A DNA stretch of 64,000 bases from Bradyrhizobium sp. MOS003 (GCF_003020125.1 NZ_PYFW01000001.1:2046001-2110000), one strand, 5' to 3'; shown: positions 18,568 to 28,100, numbered from the stretch's first letter. A program made the numbers and translations. The notes: generated by a model from the letters alone, not told the origin.

Positions 18568-18694
18568 GGGGTTTTGTAGGGGGCAAAGGCGCAATTGCGC
18601 CGTGCTCACCATTGATCCCCGCTCGTCGCAAGCTGTGGGCATGCTGCGCTTCGCTCATACTGAGAGCAGCGAGTGTGCTCGCCGCTCTATTTTT

Positions 18695-19242
18695 TCACCG
18701 CCGGATGCGGTACATCACACCATCAATGCCATCACGTTTCGTGCGCTTTTCGAGAAGGTAGTTCAACTTCTCCAGCACGCGGCGAGACGCGCCGTTCTCG
18801 ACATAGACGAGGCGATCAGGGACGGCAGCATGAGCCGTGACATCCCGGTCTTCGTCAACGCGGTCGCGGTTTCGCTGGCAAGTCCCCGGCCCCAGAATTC
18901 GCGTTTGAACGCGTGGAAAATCTCGATCTCGTCCGCGTCGTCGACCAGGATATGGCGGATGCCCGCGCGTCCGGCAAACGCGCCGTCTGTCGTTCGCAGC
19001 ACCCACAGGCCGAAGCCGTGCTGGTCCCAATGGGCCATGTTGACGCCGAGGTAAGCCTTCGTTGTCTCCGCCGAACGTACACCGCCGAGATAGCGTGAGA
19101 CGTCGGGATCCTGATGCAGCGCGACGAGGTCGGCAAGGTGACTTTCGTTCAGCCTCTCGGCGGTCAGTCGGTCTGTGACGAAGTGGTCCGTGGAATCAGA
19201 CAGCTGCTTCAACGTTGGTTGCGATCTCGCGTGCGATGCCAT
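18695..19242 (-). pseudogene. GNAT acetyltransferase interrupted by a frameshift
   Basis: The first frame (ATG at 19242) gives a RimJ/RimL-type GNAT domain: FVTDRLTAERLNESHLADLV, DPDVSRYLGG, then FAGRAGIRHI and REFWGRGLASETA. After LMLPSLIA near 18815 it drifts into unrelated residues and stops at 18763. The expected family ending (YVENGASRRVLEKLNYLLE and GVMYRIRR) is in another frame down to 18695. A one- or two-base indel near 18800-18820 explains this. It is either a decayed gene or a sequence error. The substrate would have been a protein N-terminus or small amine. Confidence 0.75.
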
Positions 19243-19405
19243 CGTGCGTCAGATATCCCCCGATTGGGCCATCCCGCGAACGAGGCGACCGATCCCTCAT
19301 GGCTTCTAACACAACCTAACGGGCAATTTTCGCAGCGTTCGGTCAAAGTCATCCAATGAAAGCCGACGAAATTTCCAAAAGGCACGACGACCTACGGGAG
19401 ACATT

Positions 19406-20677
19406 ATGACGTCCAAGACATCAAGCGAAAGGTTGCCACCATCCGCGGACGTTTCTCGCCGCGGCTTTGTGGGCGGTCTGTCAGCGGGCCTGCTGGGTGT
19501 CGCTGCGAGCGAGGTAGCTCGGGCAGAGACACTGGCCGACGTCCCTGATCGCGCGCCAGGCGCCGATCTCAGCGCGCACAGCGAGCGCTCCCGTTTCGCC
19601 AGGCTCGACCGCATTCCCGAGGCGACACCGGGCAAGCGCAACGTCGATCCGAGCGATGCCATCAACTCCAAGACGCCGCACCAGAAGCTGGTCGGCAATA
19701 TCACGCCGACCGATCTGCATTACGAGCGCAGCCATTCCGGAGTTCCCGACATCGATCCCGCGCAGCACCGGCTGCTCGTTCACGGCATGGTGCAGAAGCC
19801 ACTGGTCTTCAGCGTCGAAGACCTGAAGCGGATGCCCTCGGTCACCCGCATCGTGTTCATCGAATGCACCGGCAATGGATGGGAAAACTGGAAAAAGGCC
19901 GACCCGGATCTGACGGTGCAGAACACGCATGGCCTCGTCAGCACCAACGAGTGGACCGGCGTGCCCCTGAAATTCCTGATCGATCTCGTCGCGAAGGACA
20001 AGGGATCGACCTGGATGCTGGCGGAGGGCGGAGACGGTGCAGGCGTCGACCGCAGCATCCCGCTCACCGAGGAAATCGTGAACGAGGCTTTCATCGCCTA
20101 TGGACAGAACGGCGAGCCGCTGCGACCCGCGCACGGCTTTCCGATGCGACTGGTGATGCCTGGCTTCGAGGGCAACCTCAACATCAAGTGGCTGCGCCGC
20201 CTCAAATTCGGCAACGCGCCGTGGATGACGCGTTGGGAGACGGCGCGTTACACGCAGTTGCTCGCGAACGGCAAGGCGCGGCAATTCCAACTGAGGATGG
20301 AGACCAATTCGGTCATCACGCAGCCGTCCGGGATGATGCAGATTCAGCCGGGCTATAACCGCATCTCGGGCCTTGCCTGGAGCGGTCACGGGAAGATTGC
20401 CAAGGTCGAGGTCTCGACCGACGGCGCCCGGACGTGGAAGCAGGCGCAATTGGCTCAGCCGGTATTGTCCAAGGCGCAGGTGCGTTTCCAGATGGATTGG
20501 GACTGGGACGGCAAGCCGACCAGGATTGTCAGCCGCTCGACCGACGAGCAGGGCAACGCGCAGCCGGACCGGCAGTCGTTCATCGCCGCCATGGGGACCA
20601 ATGCCCTGTTTCACTACAATGCCCAGCAGACCTGGAGCATCGATGACGCCGGGAGGGTTCGCAATGTTCTCGCATGA
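19406..20677 (+). CDS. soxC: SoxC-like sulfite dehydrogenase, molybdopterin subunit
   Basis: A 423-residue sulfite oxidase-family molybdoenzyme. A twin-arginine signal (SRRGFVGGLSAGLLG) sends it folded to the periplasm. The molybdenum-ligand cysteine is in VFIECTGNGWENW, followed by the family pattern TNEWTGVPLKFLID and HGFPMRLVMPGFEGNLNIKWLRRL; the C-terminal dimerisation domain runs from about 300. It probably oxidises sulfite or a related sulfur group and passes electrons to the cytochrome encoded next. The 3' end overlaps that gene by 14 bases. No soxXYZAB genes are in the window, so a stand-alone SorAB-type role is as likely as a role in the Sox complex. Confidence 0.88.
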   Translation: MTSKTSSERLPPSADVSRRGFVGGLSAGLLGVAASEVARAETLADVPDRAPGADLSAHSERSRFARLDRIPEATPGKRNVDPSDAINSKTPHQKLVGNITPTDLHYERSHSGVPDIDPAQHRLLVHGMVQKPLVFSVEDLKRMPSVTRIVFIECTGNGWENWKKADPDLTVQNTHGLVSTNEWTGVPLKFLIDLVAKDKGSTWMLAEGGDGAGVDRSIPLTEEIVNEAFIAYGQNGEPLRPAHGFPMRLVMPGFEGNLNIKWLRRLKFGNAPWMTRWETARYTQLLANGKARQFQLRMETNSVITQPSGMMQIQPGYNRISGLAWSGHGKIAKVEVSTDGARTWKQAQLAQPVLSKAQVRFQMDWDWDGKPTRIVSRSTDEQGNAQPDRQSFIAAMGTNALFHYNAQQTWSIDDAGRVRNVLA

Positions 20678-21212
20678 CAAGATGTTTCTCGCGGGCATCC
20701 TCACATTCGGCCTGCTCGCCGGACCCGCGCTGGCGATCGACTTCGGCCGTCCGGCGACGCCTGCCGAGATCAAGCTGTGGGACATCGACGTCGGCCCGGA
20801 TGGCAAGGGCCTGCCCGACGGCAGCGGCACGGCCGTGCAGGGCAAGCAGATCTTCGCTGACAATTGCGCGGCCTGTCACGGCGACAACGGCCAGGGCGGC
20901 ATCAAGGATCGTCTGGCCGGGGGACAGGGCACGCTTGCCTCGAACATGCCCGTCAAGACCGTCGGCAGCTTCTGGCCCTATGCGACGACCTTGTTCGACT
21001 ACATCCATCGCGCGATGCCCTATCCGACCCCGGGCTCGCTCAGCACCGAAGAGACCTATGCCGTCACCGCCTACATCCTGAGCCTCAACGGCATCGTTCC
21101 CGCCGACGGCAAGGTGGACAAGGAAAGTCTCGCGAAAATCAGGATGCCCAATCGCGACGGCTTCGTTCCACAACCGGAATTCGATCCCGCCAAGCTGTTC
21201 CGCAGGAAGTGA
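20664..21212 (+). CDS. SoxD/SorB-like c-type cytochrome
   Basis: A 182-residue periplasmic monohaem cytochrome: signal peptide (MFLAGILTFGLLAGPALA), haem site CAACH at about residue 70, and a distal methionine candidate in the AMPYPTPGSL loop. True SoxD proteins have about 380 residues and two haems, so this is a short form closer in layout to SorB or a SoxD N-terminal half. The ATG at 20664 has GGGAGG seven bases upstream and overlaps soxC, which implies coupled translation and a complex with the molybdoenzyme. Confidence 0.85.
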   Translation: MFSHDKMFLAGILTFGLLAGPALAIDFGRPATPAEIKLWDIDVGPDGKGLPDGSGTAVQGKQIFADNCAACHGDNGQGGIKDRLAGGQGTLASNMPVKTVGSFWPYATTLFDYIHRAMPYPTPGSLSTEETYAVTAYILSLNGIVPADGKVDKESLAKIRMPNRDGFVPQPEFDPAKLFRRK

Positions 21213-21219
21213 GCGGGCG

Positions 21220-21690
21220 ATGAAGCTCTCGATATTGATCAGGATCCTCGTTCTGATCGCAGCGACATGTTCATGGGAGACACAGGCAATGGCCGCAGAC
21301 GGACTCATCACCATCAAGAGCAGTTTCGGGCCCGAGGAAACGATGAAACGGCTGGAGACGGAAGTGAAGGCCAAGGGCCTCACCGTGTTCGCCCATGTCG
21401 ATCATGCAGCCGGTGCCGCCGCGGTCGGCCTGCCGCTGAGGCCGACCGATCTCCTCATCTTCGGCAACGCCAAGGGTGGCACGCCGTTGATGCAACAGGC
21501 GCAGACCGTCGGCATCGACCTGCCGCTGAAGGCGCTGGTCTGGCAGGACGAGCAAGGCACGACCTGGCTGTCTTACAACGACCCCGCTTTTCTCTCCGGG
21601 CGTCATGGCGTCGGCGAGCCGGCGAAGCCTGCCGTCACGGCGATGACGGGCGCTCTGCATGCCATCGCGACCAAGGCCACCGCACCGTAA
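21220..21690 (+). CDS. DUF302 domain-containing periplasmic protein
   Basis: A 156-residue protein with a signal peptide ending near AMA-AD and a DUF302 domain: SSFGPEETMKRLETEVKAKG, VFAHVDHAAGAAAVGL, then LRPTDLLIFGNAKGGTPLMQ. The function of the family is unknown; members often sit near sulfur or redox genes. It lies eight bases after the cytochrome gene in the same operon. Confidence 0.85.
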   Translation: MKLSILIRILVLIAATCSWETQAMAADGLITIKSSFGPEETMKRLETEVKAKGLTVFAHVDHAAGAAAVGLPLRPTDLLIFGNAKGGTPLMQQAQTVGIDLPLKALVWQDEQGTTWLSYNDPAFLSGRHGVGEPAKPAVTAMTGALHAIATKATAP

Positions 21691-21721
21691 GCGTGAGCGG
21701 CGTCTGCGTGAGGAGGGATTC

Positions 21722-22039
21722 ATGAACAGCACTGACGAACAAGCGGCGTCATCCGTGTCGCAAGGTAGCAACCTCGCCAGATGGCTGGTCATCGCGGCGT
21801 TGTGCGCGATGCTCGTCGCGGCGTGCGTCCTCGGCTATCTCGGCTGGACCAGCACCGACACCAGCGTTCCTGCGTCGGGCTATGTCGCGCTGGTGCTGGG
21901 TGTCGTGTTCTCGCTGGTGGTCGGGGTCGGTCTGATGGCGCTGGTGTTCTACAGCAGCCGCAAAGGCTATGACGAGCCCGCCGTGCTGATCGAAGAGCCG
22001 GAGAGCGATCCGGACGATGGACAGGCCCGCTCGCGCTGA
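21722..22039 (+). CDS. Small two-helix membrane protein
   Basis: A 105-residue protein with two hydrophobic helices (about 20-44 LARWLVIAALCAMLVAACVL and 55-78 VALVLGVVFSLVVGVGLMAL) and an acidic tail (IEEPESDPDDG). GAGGAGG precedes the ATG. It is the last gene of the sulfite dehydrogenase-like operon. It could anchor or assist the periplasmic complex; the family is not recognised. Confidence 0.75.
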   Translation: MNSTDEQAASSVSQGSNLARWLVIAALCAMLVAACVLGYLGWTSTDTSVPASGYVALVLGVVFSLVVGVGLMALVFYSSRKGYDEPAVLIEEPESDPDDGQARSR

Positions 22040-22106
22040 CGGGAAAGGTCTACGCGGCTGTGAACAACGAAGTCCCTGGAAACCGCGTCGTGATGTTTTT
22101 CGCCGC

Positions 22107-22724
22107 TCAAGCTGTCTCTCGTTGCCGCAGGCGTCCGATCCAGATCGTGAGCCGGCCGCAGTCCGGGTCTTCCACCACATGGTCGACGACGTCAAAACCG
22201 TTGCTGTCAAGCAATTGGCGATATTCCGCCGGGGCGAGACTGGCATGGTAGAGCGGCTCACGCTCGAACGTTCCGATGGCTTCTCCAGCCGATGGACCGC
22301 TCGTGAACATCAGCGCTGCACCATCGGCGGCGTGCCGAGCAAAGACCGGAAACATCTGGCGCTGTTGCTCGGGAGCCAGATGGAAAAAGCTGTTCCAGGC
22401 GAGCAGGCCATGGAATGCCTCGTTCAGTTCCAGAAATCGCATGTCCGAAACACGCCAGGTCGCGCCGGGGAGATGCCTCTTTGCGATGTCGATCATTTCC
22501 GGAGCGGCATCGATGCCGGTGACGTCACACCTGGCCTCGAGCAGATAGCGCGCGATTGGCTCGCCGGTGCCGCAACCGATATCGAGCACCCTGGCCCTCG
22601 CAGGCAAATGCGCGATGAAACGGTCGAGCCATTTTCGTTCCGTCAGATCTCGTCCGCGCAGGCGCGCCCACGCGGTGGCGTGTCGGCGATACAATCCAAT
22701 GATGTTGTCCGCATCAGAGTTCAT
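22107..22724 (-). CDS. SAM-dependent methyltransferase
   Basis: A 205-residue class I methyltransferase. Motif I is RVLDIGCGTGEPIARYLLE at about 46-64, followed by VTGIDAAPEMIDIAKRHLP, the motif II region and FHGLLAWNSFFHLAPEQQR. The substrate is unknown. It faces the sulfite operon tail to tail and is on the same strand as feoAB, 188 bases downstream of feoB. The ATG at 22724 (MNSDADNIIGLYRRH) fits family length. Confidence 0.85.
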   Translation of the reverse strand: MNSDADNIIGLYRRHATAWARLRGRDLTERKWLDRFIAHLPARARVLDIGCGTGEPIARYLLEARCDVTGIDAAPEMIDIAKRHLPGATWRVSDMRFLELNEAFHGLLAWNSFFHLAPEQQRQMFPVFARHAADGAALMFTSGPSAGEAIGTFEREPLYHASLAPAEYRQLLDSNGFDVVDHVVEDPDCGRLTIWIGRLRQRETA

Positions 22725-22912
22725 TTTCGTTCCGCCTGACGCAGCCGCTCGCGACACAGGCGGCGGTCGCTCGCGGGCCGTCGTCGCTGTTTTGGGCGAC
22801 GGGTCAATCGGATTGCCGTCGATCCCCCATGACGCGCCCCACAAGCCATTGATTTTACAGGCCCCGTCTACTGTGCATGGGGTTGTTTTCGCATTTTTGG
22901 TGGGAGGGGCTG

Positions 22913-24784
22913 CTAGCCGGCGCCGAGCGCGACCGCGACATTGTAGGTCACGAAGCTCGCGGCATAGGCCAGCACCAGCATGTAGCTGAAGGTCACGGCC
23001 ATCCAGGTCCAGCTTCCGGTCTCGCGCCGGATCACGGCGAGCGTCGAGGCGCATTGCGGGGCGAAGATGTACCAGGCCAACATCGATAGCGCGGTGGCGA
23101 GCGACCATTTCGTCGCCAGCACCTGGCCGATCTGCTCGGCCGCTTCCTTGCCGCCCTCGATCGCATAGACGGTGCCGAGTGCTGCGACCGCGACCTCGCG
23201 CGCCGCCATGCCCGGGATCAGCGCGACCGCGATCTGCCAGTTGAAGCCGACCGGGGCGAGCAGCGGTTCGAGCGCCTTGCCGATGATCGCAGCCAGGCTG
23301 AAGTCGATCGCCGGCTCGGTGGCGCCGGCCGGCGGCTGCGGGAAAGAGGCCAAGAACCAGATCAGCACCATCATCGAGAAGATCGTGGTGCCGGCGCGCA
23401 CCAGGAACATCTTGGCGCGGGTATAGACGCCGATCGCGATCGATTTCAGCCGCGGCATCTTGTAGTCCGGCAGCTCCAGCATGAACGGCGCCGGCGCATA
23501 GTCGCGCAGCATGAAGAACTTGATCAGGAACGAGACGGCAAGCGCGCTGGCGATGCCGGTGGCGTAGAGGCCGAACATCACGAGGCCCTGCAGATTGATG
23601 AAGCCCCAGACGTCCTTCGCCGGAATGAAGGCGGAGATGATCAGCGTGTAGACCGGAATGCGCGCCGAGCAGGTCATCAGCGGCGCGATCAGGATCGTGG
23701 TCAGCCGGTCGCGCTTGTTGTCGATCACGCGCGTCGCCATGATGCCGGGAATGGCGCAGGCAAAGCTCGACAGCAGCGGGATGAAGGCGCGGCCGTGCAG
23801 GCCGGCGCCGCCCATGATGCGGTCCATCAGGAACGCGGCGCGCGCCATGTAGCCGAAATCTTCCAGCAGCAGGATGAACAGGAAGATGATGATGATCTGC
23901 GGCAGGAACACGATGACGCTGCCGACGCCGGAGATCACGCCGTTCTGGAGGAAGCTCTGCAGCAGGCCGGCGGGCAGGGTGGCGTGAACGAATTCGCCGA
24001 GCGTATCGAAGCCCGAATTGAGCAGCTCCATCAGCGGCTGTGCCCAGGCGAACACCGCCTGGAACATCACGAACAGGATCAACGCGAGCACGATGAGGCC
24101 GCCGACCGGATGCAGCACGATCCCGTCGATCCGCGCGGTCCAGGTGTCCGGACGGCTCGGCAGGCTGACGCAGTCTGCGATGATGCGATCGGCCTCGCGC
24201 TGGGTCGCGCGCAGCTCGGCGACGCTGAGCGCGCGCCAGCTGTTCGCCTCAGCCTCGGCGGCGAGCTTGGCCGAGATCTCGTCGGTCAGCTTCAGGAGGT
24301 CGGCGGTGCCGCCCTTGCGCACCGCGATCGAGGTGACCACGGGCAGTCCGAGCTCCTTGGCGAGCCGCTCGACGTCGACGGTGATGCCGCGGCGGGCCGC
24401 GATGTCGAACATGTTGAGCACGAGGACCATCGGCCGCCCGGTGCGCTTCAGCTCCAGCAGCAGGCGGATGGTCAGCCGCAGATTGGTCGAATCGGCCACG
24501 CACAGCACGAGATCGGGCACGGCTTCGCCTGAGGCCTTGCCGAGCACGAAGTCGCGGGTGATCTCCTCGTCCGGGCTGCGGCCGCGCAGCGAATAGGTGC
24601 CGGGCAGGTCGACCAGCGAGACCTGGCGTCCCAGGGGGGTGACGAAGAAGCCTTCCTTGCGCTCGACGGTGACGCCCGGATAGTTCGCGACCTTCTGCCG
24701 GCTGCCGGTCAGGGCATTGAACAGCGAGGTCTTGCCGCTGTTCGGCGTGCCCACCAGGGCGAGATGCAGCAGGGGTAATTCCAT
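22913..24784 (-). CDS. feoB: Ferrous iron transport protein B
   Basis: A 623-residue FeoB with an N-terminal G domain and about nine or ten membrane helices. The P-loop is GTPNSGKTS, switch I region VANYPGVTVERK, G3 DLPGTYSL, and G4 NMFD in place of NxxD/NKxD. The membrane core shows GRAFIPLLSSFACAIPGIMATR, the conserved Gate motif with its cysteine. It imports Fe(II) through the inner membrane. It is shorter than the E. coli protein (773) because of a smaller linker and C-terminus. It lies 37 bases after feoA and is cotranscribed with it. Confidence 0.95.
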   Translation of the reverse strand: MELPLLHLALVGTPNSGKTSLFNALTGSRQKVANYPGVTVERKEGFFVTPLGRQVSLVDLPGTYSLRGRSPDEEITRDFVLGKASGEAVPDLVLCVADSTNLRLTIRLLLELKRTGRPMVLVLNMFDIAARRGITVDVERLAKELGLPVVTSIAVRKGGTADLLKLTDEISAKLAAEAEANSWRALSVAELRATQREADRIIADCVSLPSRPDTWTARIDGIVLHPVGGLIVLALILFVMFQAVFAWAQPLMELLNSGFDTLGEFVHATLPAGLLQSFLQNGVISGVGSVIVFLPQIIIIFLFILLLEDFGYMARAAFLMDRIMGGAGLHGRAFIPLLSSFACAIPGIMATRVIDNKRDRLTTILIAPLMTCSARIPVYTLIISAFIPAKDVWGFINLQGLVMFGLYATGIASALAVSFLIKFFMLRDYAPAPFMLELPDYKMPRLKSIAIGVYTRAKMFLVRAGTTIFSMMVLIWFLASFPQPPAGATEPAIDFSLAAIIGKALEPLLAPVGFNWQIAVALIPGMAAREVAVAALGTVYAIEGGKEAAEQIGQVLATKWSLATALSMLAWYIFAPQCASTLAVIRRETGSWTWMAVTFSYMLVLAYAASFVTYNVAVALGAG

Positions 24785-24821
24785 GGAATCACTGGTCCGG
24801 GATCAGAGGTCCGGTCGCTGT

Positions 24822-25097
24822 CTAGGCGACGATGATGGCCATGGCCTCGCGGCGGCGGACCGCAATCGTGATGCTGTCGACCCGCACGGCGATAGGGTCG
24901 CGCCCGACCAGCCCTTCGTGCAGGATCTCGACCCGGGCGCCCTCGACGAAGCCGAGCTCGATCAGACGGCTCTCGAGCTCGATGTCGGAGAGCGCCGAGC
25001 CCGCCTCCCGAGCTGAAAGATGCTGGATGACGCCGGTATAGCCGCGATGGGCCAGACCCAGCGGCATATGCGGGCGCGTGTCATTGGTGTCGGTCAT
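24822..25097 (-). CDS. feoA: Ferrous iron transport protein A
   Basis: A 91-residue SH3-like FeoA protein: MPLGLAHRGYTGVIQHLSA, LESRLIELGFVEGARVEIL and DPIAVRVDSITIAVRRREA are the usual blocks. It is the small cytoplasmic partner needed for FeoB activity. The ATG at 25097 is used; a TTG five codons upstream is also open. It is the first gene of the feoAB operon, with a possible iron-responsive site about 60 bases upstream. Confidence 0.93.
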   Translation of the reverse strand: MTDTNDTRPHMPLGLAHRGYTGVIQHLSAREAGSALSDIELESRLIELGFVEGARVEILHEGLVGRDPIAVRVDSITIAVRRREAMAIIVA

Positions 25098-25157
25098 GCC
25101 CTGTATTTTCAACGCAAGGCATTGAGGTCAAGCGCGCGTGCTCGCTGAAACCGCACC

Positions 25158-25173
25158 TTAGAGCGATTATAAA
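25158..25173 (-). promoter_or_regulatory. Possible Irr (ICE-type) box upstream of feoA
   Basis: On the minus strand the sequence TTTATAATCGCTCTAA resembles the imperfect inverted iron-control element TTTAGAA-NNN-TTCTAAA used by Irr in Bradyrhizobium. It is about 60 bases before the feoA ATG. The match is partial, so this is only a candidate. Confidence 0.35.
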
Positions 25174-25211
25174 GTGCGGGAGGCGGAGCGCCGTCGAAGG
25201 CGCCCCGGCGG

Positions 25212-25463
25212 CTACTGGGCCGGGACTTTGTCCGGCTGGGGAGCCATGGCCCGGCTCTTGAAGTAGTCCAGGACGAACAGGCGGATCGCCGACGACAGAT
25301 TGCCCTGTTGGCGGTTGTTGTCGATCTCGCCGACCAGCTCGGACAACGTCATGTTGCGCAGGCCGGAGATCTCTTTCATGCCGTTCCAGAACGCCTCTTC
25401 CAGGCTGACGCTGGTTTTGTGCCCGGCGACGACGATCGACCGTTTCACGACGGGCGACTTCAT
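25212..25463 (-). CDS. Ribbon-helix-helix domain protein
   Basis: An 83-residue protein of the ribbon-helix-helix family common next to DUF4169 in Bradyrhizobium-like genomes: KRSIVVAGHKTSVSLEEAFWNGMKEI, then MTLSELVGEIDNNRQQGNLSSAIRLFVLDYF. It probably binds DNA as a dimer; its target is unknown. The ATG overlaps the stop of the upstream DUF4169 gene (ATGA), and GAGGAG lies six bases before it. Confidence 0.85.
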   Translation of the reverse strand: MKSPVVKRSIVVAGHKTSVSLEEAFWNGMKEISGLRNMTLSELVGEIDNNRQQGNLSSAIRLFVLDYFKSRAMAPQPDKVPAQ

Positions 25464-25663
25464 GGCTGCTCCTCGCGATCGATCTGATGCTGGTCCAACT
25501 GATGCTGGTCCAGGTGCGCCTTCGCCTTGTCCGCGCGCGCCTCCTCCGACGACCGTTCCGCCTTCGTGCGGCCGAACTTCGTCCGATTGGCGTCCGCCTG
25601 CTTCGCCGAGGCTTCCCGCTCGGCGCGCTTCCTGAAGCGATTGAGGTTGATGACGTTCCCCAT
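25460..25663 (-). CDS. DUF4169 family protein
   Basis: A 67-residue, highly charged protein starting MGNVINLNRFRKRAEREA, the DUF4169 signature, with RTKFGRTKAER in the middle. The function is unknown. The C-terminus holds two copies of LDQHQ encoded by a 15-base tandem repeat (25484-25498, 25499-25513). It overlaps the ribbon-helix-helix gene by four bases and forms an operon with it. Confidence 0.85.
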   Translation of the reverse strand: MGNVINLNRFRKRAEREASAKQADANRTKFGRTKAERSSEEARADKAKAHLDQHQLDQHQIDREEQP

Positions 25664-25945
25664 GCCGTGTCTCCATCATCCGATCCTTTCCAGGCAGGAT
25701 GAAACAATCAGAAACAGGGTGCAGCGCTGCGCCCCAAAAGACTTGATCGCCATTCGCTTGTCCTCGTCAATCGGCCGCTTAGGCCATCAAACGATGAATT
25801 TGGCCCCCGTCGAGGGGAGGAAGGGCCTGCGTAGCACGCCGTCCTGCCGGAACATTGACGGTAATCAAATCCCGCCCCCAAAGCCGCACATTTCTGGGGC
25901 GCCCAGCGTCCGTATCATTACGGAGGGCTATCGGAATTCGGTGTT

Positions 25946-27379
25946 TTACCCCGGGCTGGTCATCTTCTCGGGGCGCACCAGGCGGTCGAACTCGTCGGCC
26001 GAGACGAAGCCGAGCCGCAGCGCCTCCTCCTTCAACGTGGTGCCGTTGGCATGGGCGGTCTTGGCCACCTTGGCGGCGTTGTCGTAGCCGATCTTCGGGG
26101 CGAGCGCCGTCACCAGCATCAGCGAACGCTGCATCAGCTCGCTTATTCGCTGCTCGTCGGCACGGATGCCGCTGACGCAATGCTCGGTGAAGGACCGCGC
26201 GGCATCCGCCATCAGGCGGATCGAGTGCAGCATGTTGTAGGCGAGCACGGGCTTGTAGACGTTGAGCTCGAAATGGCCCTGGCTGCCGGCCACCGTGATC
26301 GCAGTATGATTGCCGAACACCTGGCAGCACACCATGGTCATCGCCTCGCACTGGGTCGGATTGACCTTGCCCGGCATGATCGAGGAGCCCGGCTCGTTCT
26401 CCGGCAGGATGAGCTCGCCCAGCCCTGAGCGCGGGCCTGATCCCAAGAGGCGAATGTCGTTGGCGATCTTGAACAGGCCGGTCGCCACCGAATTGATGGC
26501 GCCGTGCACCAGCACATAGGCATCGTTCGAGGCCAGCGCCTCGAATTTGTTGGCAGCGCTGGTGAAGGGAAGCTTCGTGATCGCGGCAACGTGCTTTGCG
26601 AACAGTTTGGCAAAGCGCGGCTTGGAGTTGAGGCCGGTGCCGACGGCGGTGCCGCCCTGCGCCAGCGGGTGAAGATCCTTCACGGCCAACTTGAGCCGGG
26701 CGATGCCGCTCTCGACCTGCGCCGCATAGCCGGAGAATTCCTGGCCGAGCGTCAATGGCGTCGCATCCTGGGTATGGGTGCGGCCGATCTTCACGATCTT
26801 TGAAAACGCCTTCTCCTTCTTGCGCAGCGCGCGGAGCAGCTCGCCGAGGGCCGGTACGAGATCGGCAGTGATGCGGCTGGCGGCCGCGATGTGCATGGCC
26901 GTGGGAAAAGAGTCGTTCGACGACTGGCTCATGTTGACGTGGTCGTTGGGATGCACCGGCTTCTTGGCGCCGAGCTCGCCGCCGAGCAGTTCGTTGGCGC
27001 GGTTGGCGATCACCTCGTTGAGGTTCATGTTGCTCTGCGTGCCGGAGCCGGTCTGCCACACCACGAGCGGGAAATGGTCATCGAGCTTGCCGTCGATCAC
27101 CTCGCGCGCGGCGCGGATGATGGCATTGGCGCGTCGCTGGTCGAGCAGGCCGAGCTCGAGGTTGGACTGCGCGGCCGCGAGCTTGACGATGCCGAGCGCG
27201 TGCACGAGCGAGATCGGCATGCGATCGGTGCCGATGCGGAAATTCTGGCGCGAGCGTTCGGTCTGCGCGCCCCAATAGCGATCGGCGGGGACCTCGATGG
27301 GACCGAAACTGTCGGTCTCGATGCGGGTGGCGGGGCGGGCGGTGTTCGCGCGGGCGGCTTTGGCCATGAGCACATCCAT
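25946..27379 (-). CDS. fumC: Fumarate hydratase, class II
   Basis: A 477-residue iron-independent fumarase that interconverts fumarate and malate in the TCA cycle. The aspartase/fumarase signature [11 protein letters not shown] is intact. [32 protein letters not shown] and [16 protein letters not shown] hold the other active-site blocks. An N-terminal extension of about 15 residues ([13 protein letters not shown]) precedes [11 protein letters not shown]; a second ATG at 27367 may be the true start. A 280-base gap without supported features separates its stop from DUF4169, which is on the same strand downstream. Confidence 0.96.
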   Translation of the reverse strand: MDVLMAKAARANTARPATRIETDSFGPIEVPADRYWGAQTERSRQNFRIGTDRMPISLVHALGIVKLAAAQSNLELGLLDQRRANAIIRAAREVIDGKLDDHFPLVVWQTGSGTQSNMNLNEVIANRANELLGGELGAKKPVHPNDHVNMSQSSNDSFPTAMHIAAASRITADLVPALGELLRALRKKEKAFSKIVKIGRTHTQDATPLTLGQEFSGYAAQVESGIARLKLAVKDLHPLAQGGTAVGTGLNSKPRFAKLFAKHVAAITKLPFTSAANKFEALASNDAYVLVHGAINSVATGLFKIANDIRLLGSGPRSGLGELILPENEPGSSIMPGKVNPTQCEAMTMVCCQVFGNHTAITVAGSQGHFELNVYKPVLAYNMLHSIRLMADAARSFTEHCVSGIRADEQRISELMQRSLMLVTALAPKIGYDNAAKVAKTAHANGTTLKEEALRLGFVSADEFDRLVRPEKMTSPG

Positions 27380-27467
27380 TCTGCCGCGCGAAACGCCGCG
27401 CGGCTCTTCATGTGCTTCTCTATATAGGGAGTTCGGCCGCGTGCGACGGGCTCGAGCCCAACCTAGA

Positions 27468-27983
27468 TCATTTCTTGCGGAAACGATCGAGCCGAACCAC
27501 TTCGGCGCCGCCCTGGTTCGGCGGGGTCGGCTCTTCCGGGGTCTCAGCCTTTTCCGTGGCGACGGGCACAGCTACGGCCGAAGGGGCAGGGGCGGCCGGC
27601 AGATTCTCCGGCGCGACCTCGGCGACATCCGAGGTGTCGAATTGCAGGCCGAACTTCACGGACGGATCGAGGAAGCTCTTGATGGCGCTGAACGGCACGA
27701 TCAGCCGCTCCGGAATGCCGCCGAAGGACAGCCCGACCTCGAAGCGGTCCTCGAGCACGGTCAGATCCCAGAATTGATGCTGCAGGATGATCGTCATTTC
27801 TTCCGGATATTGCGCCAGCAGCCGCGACGACAGCTTCACGCCCTCGGCCTTCGACACGAAGGTGATGAAGAAATGATGCTCGCCCGGCAGGCCCTGGGCG
27901 GCGGCATCGGTCAGCACCTTCCGCAGCACGCCGCGCAACGCGTCGCGGGCCAGCACATCGTAACGGATATGATCGGTCGCCAT
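27468..27983 (-). CDS. sspB: SspB-family ClpXP adaptor
   Basis: A 171-residue alphaproteobacterial SspB. The N-terminal tag-binding fold is [20 protein letters not shown], then [27 protein letters not shown] and [17 protein letters not shown] Pro/Ala-rich linker follows, and the C-terminus [11 protein letters not shown] is the ClpX-docking motif. It delivers ssrA-tagged proteins to ClpXP. The ATG at 27983 has AGGA six bases before it. The gene lies about 120 bases downstream of ssrA on the same strand, so the tagging RNA and its adaptor are neighbours. Confidence 0.93.
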   Translation of the reverse strand: MATDHIRYDVLARDALRGVLRKVLTDAAAQGLPGEHHFFITFVSKAEGVKLSSRLLAQYPEEMTIILQHQFWDLTVLEDRFEVGLSFGGIPERLIVPFSAIKSFLDPSVKFGLQFDTSDVAEVAPENLPAAPAPSAVAVPVATEKAETPEEPTPPNQGGAEVVRLDRFRKK

Positions 27984-28100
27984 GATGGTCCTGTTGCATC
28001 CCGAAGCCGGACCGTGCCGATCCGACTCGCCAAGCCGCAATAGTACCGCGCCTGACGGGTCAGCAGGAGTCCCCGCCGAGGAAGAAATCAAGAGTAAAGT

